Source: an uncultured Bacteroidota bacterium
GTDB lineage: Bacteria; Bacteroidota; Bacteroidia; AKYH767-A; JABDAW01
DNA: 64,000 nt
Assembly: GCA_903844645.1 (NCBI GenBank)
Contig: CAIMUP010000107.1
Location: 1-64,000 of the forward strand
Direction of reading: 5' to 3'
Shown: piece after piece, positions 17,667 through 26,636 of the stretch
Numbering within the stretch: the first letter of the stretch is position 1
How the letters are laid out: each line of letters opens with the position of its first letter
Translations under genes and position numbers: made by a program
The notes under the pieces: generated by a model
Told to the model about the DNA's origin: nothing
What the model saw: the letters and a program-made list of their open reading frames with translations, nothing else
The model's database searches: none

Positions 17667-20600
17667 ATGATGAAATCTCTATTAAAATTCGGAAAGATAG
17701 TCGCAGTACTATTGGTAGTTTTCTTTGCTGCAAACCAAAACAGTTACGCTACCCACGCGATGGGAGCGGACATTACGTACCGGTGTATCGGGAATAATAA
17801 GTACATTGTAACGTATGAGTTTTACTATGATTGCGCAGGGACGTATGTGATGCAGAATCCGTATCTGTTTAACCTGCATTCGACCTCGTGTGGGTTTGAT
17901 ACAACCTTTGCGATGACTCGTGTGGATTCGTTATCAGACATCGAGGTAACGCCGATTTGCCCTAACATTACGTCTCGCTGTACGAATCCGAACAGTACGT
18001 ACCCTGGGGTGAAGATTTATATCTATCGGGATACGCTGGATTTGAATATTCATCATTGTGATGATTTCATTATGTCCTATTCCATGGGGGCGCGGAATAA
18101 TGCGATCAATACGTTATCGGCTAATTATAATCTGACAGTGTTTGCGATGTTGAATGATTCGATCGGGCTGAATAATAACTCGCCTACGTTTAGTAATCTG
18201 CCGGTCCCTTATATCTGTGAGGGGCAATTGTATTGTTATAATAATGGAGCATCGGATGTGGATGGGGACTCTATAGTATATGCCTTGATGACGCCGCTTG
18301 CAGGAGCTACTTATCCGTTTACTCCGGTTACTTATAATGCCACATTTGACTCTGCGCAGCCCGTTACAACGAGTATTCCGCCTACGTTCCAAACAGAGAA
18401 CGGCACGTTTTGCCTTGATGCTTCGGCGTATGATGTTGGGGTTATCGCGATCTTGGTTTCTGATTATCGGAATGGGGTTTTGATAGGGCAGGTAGAGCGG
18501 GATATTCAGATTAATGTCATTCAGTGCTTGAATAATATCCCTACGGTAAGCGGTATTAATGGCGACAGCACCTTGTTTACCGATACGATTTGTTCGCAAG
18601 TGCCTTATACCTTCCAAGTCTTCAGCAACGATGCCGACCCGCAGGATACCGTAACTATGTGGTGGAATGGGAATATACCCGGTGCTACCTTTGTAGTTAC
18701 CGGAACACCTCACCCGACCGGAACCTTCACCTGGACACCTCCTGCCAGTGCTGCGAACACTATTAGTTACTGCTTCGCAGTGAATGTTAAGGATAATGCC
18801 TGTCCTTATGAAGGAGTATCAGTTCATGCCTATTGTTTGCGGGTTGTAGGGGCTAATATCGGATTTTTACATGGCAATGTCTGTACCCATGATGTCTCGT
18901 TCACCGATACCTCGACCATACCGGCAGGGACGATAACGGGATGGAACTGGAACTTTGGAGATTCGCTATCGGGGGCTAATGATACCTCGAGTACGCAGAA
19001 CCCACATCACGTCTATACAGATACCGGCATCTATACCGTTCAGTTAGTATTAACCAGTAGCTGGGGATGTAACGACACGGCTTATGAAACCATCCATGTG
19101 CAAATAGGACAAACAACCAGTTATACCTCTACCGATGCCACGTGCAGCAATTCTAATGACGGTACAGGCAGTGTCATCATTACGTCAGGGGGAATACCCC
19201 CATTTACTTTTCATTGGTCAAATGGAGCCACGACTGCCACAGTAGGCGGTTTAGCTCCGGGAACTTATAATGTATCTGTTACGGATTCGGTAGGTTGTCT
19301 GGTCATAGATAATGTGGTTATTCATGCTCCGCCACCATTAGTTGCTGATTCGGTACATCATAATATCTATTGCCATGATGCAAACAATGCCGGGCTTGCG
19401 AGTGTGAATCCTACAGGTGGCACAGGACCATATTTATTTCATTGGTCAGGATCTCCTTCTACCACGGGTACAGCATCTACGCTTATTGCGGGTAACTATG
19501 GAGTAACTGTTACAGATGCACACGGCTGTTCGATAACACATATGTTTCATATTAGTGCTCAGGCTACCTTAGGCTCTGATTCGGCACAGATTAATGTATC
19601 TTGCTTTGGAGGAAACAATGGCATAGCGATGGTTCATGTCTTCAGTGAGCCTGGTCCGTTTACGTATCATTGGTCTCCGAGCACCGCAGGTACTACCGCC
19701 ACAGTTTCTAATCTCCCTACCGGAAATTATACTGTTATTATTGATGATGGGTTGAATTGTTATGATACCATTGATTTCACAATCCTATCCCATCCACAGA
19801 TGATGATTATCTTGGATAGCGCAGCACCTATTCCATGTAATGGAAACCTATCCCTCGCGGTAGTTGTGGATACAGGTGGTACCGGAGGAACGTATAATTA
19901 CACATGGTCCACATCGCCTATTCAGCATACTGCTACGGCTACCGGCTTGCAGGCAGGGACTTATTTCGTTACTGTTACCGATTCTCTGGGTTGTTTAGCG
20001 GACACCAGCATTACCATTACGCAGCCTTCCGCTTTAGCCTCCACGCATTCCCATACCGATGTGATTTGCTTTGGCGGCAATACCGGAACGGCAACTTCTG
20101 TCCCGACGGGTGGCACTACCATCTATAATTACTCTTGGTCTCCTTCGGGAGGCAATGCTTCATTAGCAACCGGGCTTATTGCCGGCAATTATACCGTTGT
20201 TATCACCGATGCCAATGGATGTACCCTGACGGATTTTGTAACGATTGGAGAACCCACCGATTTGATCGTTACTGCGATACCCGTCAGCCAAACCATTTGT
20301 GCCGATACGACCATTAACATTGGTGCAACAGGCTCCAATGGAAGCCCTGGATACACCTTCTCTTGGAGTAATGGTCCCAATTCTCAAACCCAAAGCGTTC
20401 ATCCTACTTCTACCACTGTTTATACCGTTACCGTTACCGATACACATGGCTGTACGAAGACCAAAGATGTTACCGTCAACGTCAATGCTTTGCCTAATCC
20501 ACATGATTCTGCCACCTCCGTTTGTTGGGGCGATAGTTCCAGAATATGGGTGTATGACGGGCAGCCAGGATGGACTTACAACTGGTTGAGCCGTACTGGT

Positions 20601-21260
20601 ACGAACAGCTACCTGTCATTCCTATCAGGCACGACCGAGATAGACAGTGTGCAGGTTACGGATGCTAATGGATGTAAATCGAAATGGATTGTGGACAGCG
20701 GTTTCATCAAAGGACCCCACGTTATCGCGAACTTCATCCCCGATTCTCTCGAAGGCTTCCAACCGCTGGATGATATTTTCCGCAGCACTTCTTCTAATGC
20801 CGAAATCTTCTCTTGGTACTTCAACGATACTTACCACCACAACCATCCCGATTCTTTGATAGGACTTTATGATTCCATAGCCTTCCATTTATTCGACAGC
20901 GCAGGGGTGTATCATATCATGCTCGTTGCCGAAAATCTCTACGGATGCCGCGATACTATCATCAAAGATATTACCGTCAAGAAGACCTCGCATCTCGTTG
21001 TTTGGAACACCATTTCTCCGAACCATGATGGCAAGAACGATGAGTGGTTGCCCGACTTCCATAACATGGCTATCGTGAAAGCTACGATCTACAACCGATG
21101 GGGATTAAAGGTGAAAGAATGGACTACGCCAACGGGCTGGGACGGCACCGACAACGGAGGCAGGATTGTTCCTGATGGCACCTATTATTACGTCCTGTAT
21201 TGCCAAGGTGTGGACGGCATCAACTATTCCGACCACGGTTTTATTACCGTTATTAAATAG
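17667..21260 (+). CDS. Secreted adhesin, PKD and SprB repeats, T9SS type B sorting domain
   Basis: Encodes 1197 aa. Signal peptide at residues 1-28 (IVAVLLVVFFAANQNSYA). The first ~400 residues are beta-rich and cysteine-containing, as in gliding-associated adhesins. A PKD domain lies at ~405-480 (WNWNFGDSLSGANDTS). Then come several ~75-residue SprB-type repeats, each with GG(T)xPY-FxWSxG…L-xAGxYxVxVTDxxGC. The last ~95 residues are the type B gliding-motility C-terminal domain (ISPNHDGKNDEW, then RWGLKVKEW and PDGTYYYVLYC). Type B cargo depends on PorP/SprF-like proteins, of which two occur in this window. It may be a surface adhesin. Confidence 0.93.
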   Translation: MMKSLLKFGKIVAVLLVVFFAANQNSYATHAMGADITYRCIGNNKYIVTYEFYYDCAGTYVMQNPYLFNLHSTSCGFDTTFAMTRVDSLSDIEVTPICPNITSRCTNPNSTYPGVKIYIYRDTLDLNIHHCDDFIMSYSMGARNNAINTLSANYNLTVFAMLNDSIGLNNNSPTFSNLPVPYICEGQLYCYNNGASDVDGDSIVYALMTPLAGATYPFTPVTYNATFDSAQPVTTSIPPTFQTENGTFCLDASAYDVGVIAILVSDYRNGVLIGQVERDIQINVIQCLNNIPTVSGINGDSTLFTDTICSQVPYTFQVFSNDADPQDTVTMWWNGNIPGATFVVTGTPHPTGTFTWTPPASAANTISYCFAVNVKDNACPYEGVSVHAYCLRVVGANIGFLHGNVCTHDVSFTDTSTIPAGTITGWNWNFGDSLSGANDTSSTQNPHHVYTDTGIYTVQLVLTSSWGCNDTAYETIHVQIGQTTSYTSTDATCSNSNDGTGSVIITSGGIPPFTFHWSNGATTATVGGLAPGTYNVSVTDSVGCLVIDNVVIHAPPPLVADSVHHNIYCHDANNAGLASVNPTGGTGPYLFHWSGSPSTTGTASTLIAGNYGVTVTDAHGCSITHMFHISAQATLGSDSAQINVSCFGGNNGIAMVHVFSEPGPFTYHWSPSTAGTTATVSNLPTGNYTVIIDDGLNCYDTIDFTILSHPQMMIILDSAAPIPCNGNLSLAVVVDTGGTGGTYNYTWSTSPIQHTATATGLQAGTYFVTVTDSLGCLADTSITITQPSALASTHSHTDVICFGGNTGTATSVPTGGTTIYNYSWSPSGGNASLATGLIAGNYTVVITDANGCTLTDFVTIGEPTDLIVTAIPVSQTICADTTINIGATGSNGSPGYTFSWSNGPNSQTQSVHPTSTTVYTVTVTDTHGCTKTKDVTVNVNALPNPHDSATSVCWGDSSRIWVYDGQPGWTYNWLSRTGTNSYLSFLSGTTEIDSVQVTDANGCKSKWIVDSGFIKGPHVIANFIPDSLEGFQPLDDIFRSTSSNAEIFSWYFNDTYHHNHPDSLIGLYDSIAFHLFDSAGVYHIMLVAENLYGCRDTIIKDITVKKTSHLVVWNTISPNHDGKNDEWLPDFHNMAIVKATIYNRWGLKVKEWTTPTGWDGTDNGGRIVPDGTYYYVLYCQGVDGINYSDHGFITVIK

Positions 21261-21290
21261 AGAATAATTTCATTTCATTTTTCATTAGTG

Positions 21291-21323
21291 GAGGCTGTAC
21301 TGCAAAGTGCAGCCTCTTTTTTT
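21291..21323 (+). terminator. Intrinsic terminator of the adhesin gene
   Basis: GAGGCTG pairs with CAGCCTC, followed by a run of seven or more T. Confidence 0.88.
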
Positions 21324-21396
21324 GGGGATATAATTAATCAAATAATAAACCTTTTATTCATCCCCAAAAAAGTTTTTATTAAACAAAATACCAGCA

Positions 21397-21589
21397 TTCC
21401 CAGTGCCGGTTTTGCCGATAGCAAACTCCATATCTTTATTCCCAGTGCCGGTTTTGCCGATAGCAAACTCCATATCTTTATTCCCAGTGCCGGTTTTGCC
21501 GATAGCAAACTCCATATCTTTATTCCCAGTGCCAGTTTTGCCGATAGCAAACTCCATATCTCTAAAACTGGTGTCGGTTTTGCCGATAT
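21397..21589. repeat. Tandem array, 42-bp period (2 x 21), ~4.5 units
   Basis: Units contain AGTGCCGGTTTTGCCGATAG and CAAACTCCATATCTTTATTC. The piece GTTTTGC-CGATA-GCAAAC is near-palindromic. Last unit diverged (ACTGGTGTCGG). Bases 21590-21779 hold no supported gene. Confidence 0.96.
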
Positions 21590-21779
21590 GGACTTGCTAA
21601 TCAGTGTTATTTAAGTATAAATGCCTTTTCAGGAATTCAGAGTATTTAATAACATTCCCAAAACCCTCCCTCCAAATCTCTGCTACGGTATTCAGTGTTA
21701 ATAAAATGGAATTAAAGAGAAATTCAACCACAGAACGAGGGGCTATTTTTCGGGGAATGAACCGAGCATTAAAATCTTA

Positions 21780-22661
21780 TTAAACAGCCCTTCGCTTACG
21801 CAAATAATATCCATAAAAAGTATGAGCAATAACCATCAGCACAATCATGGAAGCTCCCCAATAAAAACCGTCTTTCAAAGATTTGTTTTCATGGAAGATA
21901 GCGAAAGCTAAAACGATGCCGTAAACGGGTTCGAGATTGAGGGAGAGATTCATGGTAAAGGCAGAAATTTTTTGCAAAGCCCTCAACGAAATAGTGAAGG
22001 CGAGAGTGGTGCAAAAGAAACTTAGGATGGCGATATAAATCCAATTCTCGGCATCTGGAATAAGGACGACATCGGTCTGGAAATAAAGGTGCACCGGGAA
22101 GATAAGGGTGAGGAATAACAAGCCTCCGGAGAGTTCGTAAAAGGTAACCGTTTCGGGGGAATGGGTGGAGATCATTTTTTTATTGATAACTGAAAAAATG
22201 GAACTTAAAAAGGCACTGATTAATGCTAATATGATGCCCAATCCGAAGCCGACCTGTACTTGGTATATAGTATAAATACCGGCTATCGCGGCAATGCCGA
22301 AAAGCATTTCGACATAGTCCATTTTCGTTTTATAAAACAAGGGTTCGAGTAAGGAAGTGAAGAACGCGATGGATGATAAACAACAAAGGGTAATCGTTAC
22401 GTTGCTATGCTTGATAGCCCCGTAAAACGTGAGCCAATGCGCTACGATGATGACTCCTACCAAGGCTATTTTTAGTATGCTTTTGACGGGTAGGAATTTG
22501 ATTTGTTTGGTGTATAAATGGATTATCAAAAGGCTGATGACAGTTAGTAATAAACGATACCAAACCAGCACCCATTCCGACAACGTAATGAGCCTGCCCA
22601 ACACCCCTGTGAAGCCCCACAAAAAAATGGCGAGGTGCATTTGTAAGTAAGCCTTGCGCAT
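21780..22661 (-). CDS. EamA/DMT-family transporter
   Basis: Encodes 293 aa with ten hydrophobic segments in two homologous halves of five, the EamA (drug/metabolite transporter) plan. The N-terminal FLWGFTGVLGRLITLSEWVLVWYR holds the usual WG and the Arg before the second helix. Substrate unknown; relatives export amino acids or other metabolites. The start is the ATG at 22661; the upstream in-frame codon is TTG. It is the last gene of a six-gene minus-strand operon, nine bases after maf. Confidence 0.92.
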   Translation of the reverse strand: MRKAYLQMHLAIFLWGFTGVLGRLITLSEWVLVWYRLLLTVISLLIIHLYTKQIKFLPVKSILKIALVGVIIVAHWLTFYGAIKHSNVTITLCCLSSIAFFTSLLEPLFYKTKMDYVEMLFGIAAIAGIYTIYQVQVGFGLGIILALISAFLSSIFSVINKKMISTHSPETVTFYELSGGLLFLTLIFPVHLYFQTDVVLIPDAENWIYIAILSFFCTTLAFTISLRALQKISAFTMNLSLNLEPVYGIVLAFAIFHENKSLKDGFYWGASMIVLMVIAHTFYGYYLRKRRAV

Positions 22662-22670
22662 CAAGAAGAT

Positions 22671-23249
22671 TTAGAAGTTGAGCACTGCTTCATAGACTTC
22701 CTTCACGGGCAATCCCATGACGTTGAAGTACGAACCGTCTATCTTTTCAATGCCAATGAAGCCAATCCACTCCTGAATTCCATACGCCCCCGCCTTATCG
22801 AAAGGCTTGTAAACACCGATGTAGTAATCTATTTCGGCATCGGATAACTCTTTGAAGAAGACGCTGCTTTTCACGAAGAAAGAAATCATTTTATCTTTAG
22901 AAGAAATGCAAACGCCTGTGTAAACATCGTGCTGTCTTCCGGAGAGCAGCTTCAGTATCCTGCGGGCATCGGCAGCATCTTCAGGCTTGTTAATAATCAG
23001 GTCGTCAAGGCAAACAATGGTATCGGCTGTGATGACCAGGGTATCATCGGACAGGATGTCTTTAAAGGCTTTTGCCTTATGTTCACAAAGGAAGATAGCA
23101 ACTTCTTCACGCTTTAAATAATCAGGGAAACTCTCGTCAATATCTTTAGTAAGAATGGTAAACTCCCACCCTAAATCTTTGAGAAGTTGTTGCCTTCTTG
23201 GAGACTTGGAGGCAAGGATAATGTTCTGTTTTGGAATGAAATTATTCAC
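22671..23249 (-). CDS. maf: Maf-type nucleoside triphosphate pyrophosphatase
   Basis: Encodes 192 aa. The signature ILASKSPRRQQLLKDLG opens the protein, with ADTIV and the conserved KPEDAADARRILKLLSGRQHDVYTG-like block (here split by variation) and GxxxxEGxG-type region replaced by AYGIQEWIG. YhdE-type Maf proteins hydrolyse dTTP/UTP and modified pyrimidine NTPs, preventing misincorporation. The gene sits 11 bases after the UbiA gene and shares an operon with mazG, another house-cleaning pyrophosphohydrolase. Confidence 0.95.
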   Translation of the reverse strand: MNNFIPKQNIILASKSPRRQQLLKDLGWEFTILTKDIDESFPDYLKREEVAIFLCEHKAKAFKDILSDDTLVITADTIVCLDDLIINKPEDAADARRILKLLSGRQHDVYTGVCISSKDKMISFFVKSSVFFKELSDAEIDYYIGVYKPFDKAGAYGIQEWIGFIGIEKIDGSYFNVMGLPVKEVYEAVLNF

Positions 23250-23260
23250 GGTATAATTAG

Positions 23261-24178
23261 TTAATGATTGAGGGTATAATTGAACACAAACATAGACAGA
23301 ACCCCAGTAAGCATAATGATTTTGGTGATGGTGCTCAAGATAGAATACGCTTGTTTACTCTTTGCCTTCACCACCAGATAAATCAAGCCAAGCAACGGAA
23401 CTTGCACCGCAAAGACAGAGTAAAGAATGAATATTTTATTACCGGAAAGGAATGGCATTGCGATGACATAACTAATGGATGCAATGACAATAGCAATCAA
23501 AAGTATGATGACTGTCTTCGTAGTATTCACTCCTGATACTATGGGCAATGTACGGCAATTTTCGGCTATATCTCCATCCATATCTTCGAGGTCTTTAATG
23601 ATTTCTCGTATCAATGAAATAAGAAATGCGAAGCCAGCATAGGCTATGATAAAATAATATAATTCTTTATAAGCATTAGGCTCGAATACCCCCACCACAA
23701 TAGGTATTAATGCAGATAATAACGCAATCACAAGGTTACCTATCAAGAAGTTTTTCTTGAAAGATGTCGAATAAAACCATAGTAAGCCGACCGTAATAAC
23801 ATTGATCCAACCAAAAATAATATGATGGATCTCGTAAGCCAACCAGAAGCCGATTATCACACCCAATGAACTCAAAATAGTATGTGCAAACATTGCCTTT
23901 CGCCTTGATATGCTTACGCCGATGATCAGCCTTTCTGGTTTGTTGATCGCATCAATCTTAGTATCAAAATAATCATTGATGATGTATCCTGCCGCAGCAA
24001 TAAACAATGTAGAAACAACTAAAAAAATAAAACCAATGGTGTTTAACGTAAAGGCTAATGGAACAAATTTTAAGGCTTGGCTATCGAATTCAAGAAGCAA
24101 ACAATACCTGGTTAAATACATCGTCAATGCGATGATAAGAAGGTTCGGGAAACGGATTAAACGAAGGATTGTTAACAT
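23261..24178 (-). CDS. UbiA-family prenyltransferase
   Basis: Encodes 305 aa with about nine membrane helices. The first aspartate-rich motif is NDYFDTKID (near residue 68) followed by NKPERLI, and the second is KDLEDMDGDIAENCRTLPI. UbiA enzymes attach a polyprenyl chain to an aromatic or glycerol-phosphate acceptor. Bacteroidota members with this sequence type are often annotated as geranylgeranylglycerol-phosphate geranylgeranyltransferase, but the acceptor is not proven by sequence. It lies within the mazG operon, 11 bases after the DUF2520 gene. Confidence 0.92.
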   Translation of the reverse strand: MLTILRLIRFPNLLIIALTMYLTRYCLLLEFDSQALKFVPLAFTLNTIGFIFLVVSTLFIAAAGYIINDYFDTKIDAINKPERLIIGVSISRRKAMFAHTILSSLGVIIGFWLAYEIHHIIFGWINVITVGLLWFYSTSFKKNFLIGNLVIALLSALIPIVVGVFEPNAYKELYYFIIAYAGFAFLISLIREIIKDLEDMDGDIAENCRTLPIVSGVNTTKTVIILLIAIVIASISYVIAMPFLSGNKIFILYSVFAVQVPLLGLIYLVVKAKSKQAYSILSTITKIIMLTGVLSMFVFNYTLNH

Positions 24179-24189
24179 GGTTTAATAAT

Positions 24190-24954
24190 TTACTTGCTTT
24201 GCTTTTCGATACTCTCCGAAAGTAATTCGTATATTGGTTTGTAAGAAGGAAAGTTCTTTAATAATTCAAGATGTTTCTTAATGGTTTTATCATCCTGCCT
24301 AGAGGCAGGACCTGTCTGGACATTGGCGGGTTTATTGGACATTACCTTATCAACAGTTTCTTTTATCAATGGTTTCAGAATATCAAATTCAAGACCCGAT
24401 GCGTAAAGAATATCATCTGCTATTTTATACAGATGATTGGTGAAGTTATTCGCGAATACCGCTGCTATATGAAGAGTCAGCCGTTGATCTGATGTTAGTT
24501 CGATTACTTGGTTTGAAATACCCATTGCTAATAACGTAACAACCTTCTTCGACTTGTCATTATTTGCTTCGATAAAGATAGGAATGTTGGTAAGGTCAAG
24601 CTTCATCATTTTATTAAATGTTTGAAGTGGATATAGCACTCCGTAGTCATTACTTGTCTTCTTCAAAACATCCATCGGGAGACTTGCAGAAGTATGTATA
24701 ATAACCTTTCCGAGGCATCTGAATTTATTAGTAAAACCTTCGATAGCGTCATCCTTCAAGGCAATAAAATAAACATCGGCATTAGGAATTATCTTATCCA
24801 TGTCATTAGTGAATTCACATTTTAAAATCGTTGCCAGAGCCTTTGCATTGACTTCGGTATTACTGAATACTTGTAGTATATCATGCCCAGATATACTAAA
24901 TGCTTTTCCCAAATGAGTAGCCACATTCCCCGATCCTATCAATACTATTTTCAT
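24190..24954 (-). CDS. DUF2520 / Rossmann-fold oxidoreductase-like protein
   Basis: Encodes 254 aa from ATG 24954. The start is set by the Rossmann motif GSGNVATHLG at residues 7-16 and by a 4-base ATGA overlap with the PAP2 gene's stop, which implies coupled translation. N-terminal NAD(P)-binding half followed by a helical DUF2520 half (AAVFANNFTNHLYKIAD), an arrangement like pyrroline-5-carboxylate reductase/ProC-type enzymes. Reaction unknown. Residues ~215-230 (PANVQTGPASRQDD) are encoded by a REP-like palindrome, CCTGCCTAGAGGCAGG at 24294-24309, which looks like an in-frame insertion. Confidence 0.9.
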   Translation of the reverse strand: MKIVLIGSGNVATHLGKAFSISGHDILQVFSNTEVNAKALATILKCEFTNDMDKIIPNADVYFIALKDDAIEGFTNKFRCLGKVIIHTSASLPMDVLKKTSNDYGVLYPLQTFNKMMKLDLTNIPIFIEANNDKSKKVVTLLAMGISNQVIELTSDQRLTLHIAAVFANNFTNHLYKIADDILYASGLEFDILKPLIKETVDKVMSNKPANVQTGPASRQDDKTIKKHLELLKNFPSYKPIYELLSESIEKQSK

Positions 24955-25739
24955 AAGGCTTTGAATTGTTTGACTCCCCAATTGTTTTTATTGTAAATAA
25001 GTTTTGCCATAGCATAACCTGTTGCCGCACCAATGAATACATCAGATGCCCAATGCTTGTTATCATTCAACCGAGATAAGCCTGAAAGTGTGGCAACGGT
25101 ATAAGAAAGAATTACCAAAAGCGGTTTCTCTTTATACTCCGAAGCAATGATTGTAGCAATAGCAAAGCCCGAAGTAGTATGCCCTGATGGCGAAGAGTTA
25201 TAAGTAAAAGGAGTTGTCGGTCCTGCAAAGTTAAACTGATTATCGGGAGACTGTTGAGGGCGGTATCGTTGTATGATAAACCTTGGAAAAAACACCGCTC
25301 CTCCCGTCAATAGATAAGTCTTTACTCCGAGCAAAGCAACTTTCTTGCATCTATCATCTTTAAAAATTGTTCCTCCTGTATAAAACAAAAGCATTGCGCT
25401 CATCGAATAGAAACCGCTGCCCCATCGTTCAAATCCATAAGTAGAAAGATTATTGGTGAATGGTGTTTTGCTTCGTTGAAAGAAATCTTTGATTTTAAGA
25501 TCGCCAAATGATATTGCTGCCGAAGCAATTACTACCGAAGTGGCTGCAATTGCTTGATTCGTATTCCAATGAAACGGTGCAACAATTATATCCCTGGTAT
25601 CGGTAACATAGGATTTGAAATAGTGTTTATTAAAAGAAACTTTAACTGTTGTTGAATCACCATCAGGTGGCTGTGCAAAGGTAATAAAGGTGCTAAACAA
25701 CAGTAACACCGCAATCGCAAAAGGTAAAAAGTTATTCAT
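24951..25739 (-). CDS. PAP2-superfamily phosphatase, membrane or periplasmic
   Basis: Encodes 262 aa. Signal peptide or first helix at residues 5-22. All three PAP2 motifs are visible: a first motif in FIIQRYRPQQ (RP, with the usual Lys replaced), SPSGHTTSGFA, and SRLNDNKHWASDVFIG with the catalytic His and Asp. The family dephosphorylates lipid phosphates such as phosphatidate or undecaprenyl pyrophosphate. Second gene of the operon, 20 bases after mazG; its stop overlaps the next start. Confidence 0.92.
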   Translation of the reverse strand: MNNFLPFAIAVLLLFSTFITFAQPPDGDSTTVKVSFNKHYFKSYVTDTRDIIVAPFHWNTNQAIAATSVVIASAAISFGDLKIKDFFQRSKTPFTNNLSTYGFERWGSGFYSMSAMLLFYTGGTIFKDDRCKKVALLGVKTYLLTGGAVFFPRFIIQRYRPQQSPDNQFNFAGPTTPFTYNSSPSGHTTSGFAIATIIASEYKEKPLLVILSYTVATLSGLSRLNDNKHWASDVFIGAATGYAMAKLIYNKNNWGVKQFKAL

Positions 25740-25759
25740 AAGTTATTTATTAGAGTAGT

Positions 25760-26560
25760 TTAATGAGTTTCATTTTTCTTTGCTTCATTCCAATAAACAT
25801 CCATTTCTGTCAGCGTCATATCGGTTAATTTCTTGCCTGATTCATTCGCTTTTTCTTCAATATATTTGAATCGCTTGATGAAGGTAACATTGGTCCGTTC
25901 CAAGGCTTCATCAGGATTAATATCTATGAATCGAGAGTAGTTTATCAACGAAAATATCAGGTCGCCGAATTCCGATTCTATCCGCTTTTGGTCAGGGATT
26001 TCCTTCACGGTTTCTTCTTTAAACTCTTGCAATTCTTCCATCACTTTATCCCACACTTGGTCTTTGTTTTCCCAGTCAAAACCCGCTGCTCGTGCTTTTT
26101 CTTGGATGCGCATTGCCTTGATCATGGCGGGAATGGACTTCGTTACGCCATCCAATACCGACTTATTCCCTACCTCGCCATTCATCGCTTTCTCTTGCAA
26201 TTTCAGTTGCTCCCAATTCCGCTTCACATCTTCCTCGCCGCCCACTTTTACATCGCCATAGATATGCGGATGGCGATGGATCAATTTCTCGCAAAGCGAA
26301 TCAATGACATCTTTGATGTCAAACAAATCGGTCTCCGAAGCTATCCGTGCATAAAACACAATATGGAGCAACAAATCGCCCAATTCCTTCTTGATATGTT
26401 CCGGTTCGTTTTCGATGATGGCATCCGTCAGTTCGTATGTTTCCTCGATGGTCAGATGGCGCAGACTTTCCATCGTTTGTTTTTTATCCCAGGGGCATTG
26501 CTCCCGCAATTCATCCATTATTTTCAGCAATCTTGCGAAGGCTTCCGTCTTTTCGTTCAT
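25760..26560 (-). CDS. mazG: Nucleoside triphosphate pyrophosphohydrolase MazG
   Basis: Encodes 266 aa, full two-domain MazG length. The first domain has CPWDKKQTMESLRHLTIEE and the metal site EETYEL…ELGDLLLH. The second repeats the pattern with ELQEFKEE…EFGDLIFSLINY. It hydrolyses NTPs, including aberrant ones, to NMP and pyrophosphate. Leader gene of the six-gene operon. The -7 box TACTTTTG is four bases from ATG, predicting a leaderless mRNA. Confidence 0.96.
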   Translation of the reverse strand: MNEKTEAFARLLKIMDELREQCPWDKKQTMESLRHLTIEETYELTDAIIENEPEHIKKELGDLLLHIVFYARIASETDLFDIKDVIDSLCEKLIHRHPHIYGDVKVGGEEDVKRNWEQLKLQEKAMNGEVGNKSVLDGVTKSIPAMIKAMRIQEKARAAGFDWENKDQVWDKVMEELQEFKEETVKEIPDQKRIESEFGDLIFSLINYSRFIDINPDEALERTNVTFIKRFKYIEEKANESGKKLTDMTLTEMDVYWNEAKKNETH

Positions 26561-26564
26561 GCCG

Positions 26565-26572
26565 CAAAAGTA
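26565..26572 (-). promoter_or_regulatory. -7 box of the mazG operon
   Basis: Minus strand TACTTTTG, CGGC, ATG 26560: four-base spacer. Confidence 0.6.
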
Positions 26573-26580
26573 GGAAAGTT

Positions 26581-26636
26581 TAAGGTTTAAAGTATAAGGT
26601 TTAAGGTCGTGTACAACTTTAAACCTTAAACGCTTC
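26581..26636. repeat. AT-rich heptad-like stretch
   Basis: Runs of TAAGGTTTAAA / ACTTTAAACCTTAAAC around GTCGTGTACAA. The same stretch recurs at 27632-27690 (GTCGTGGACAACTTTAAAC) and partly at 28900-28931. The first two frame the split PorP gene. Confidence 0.7.
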
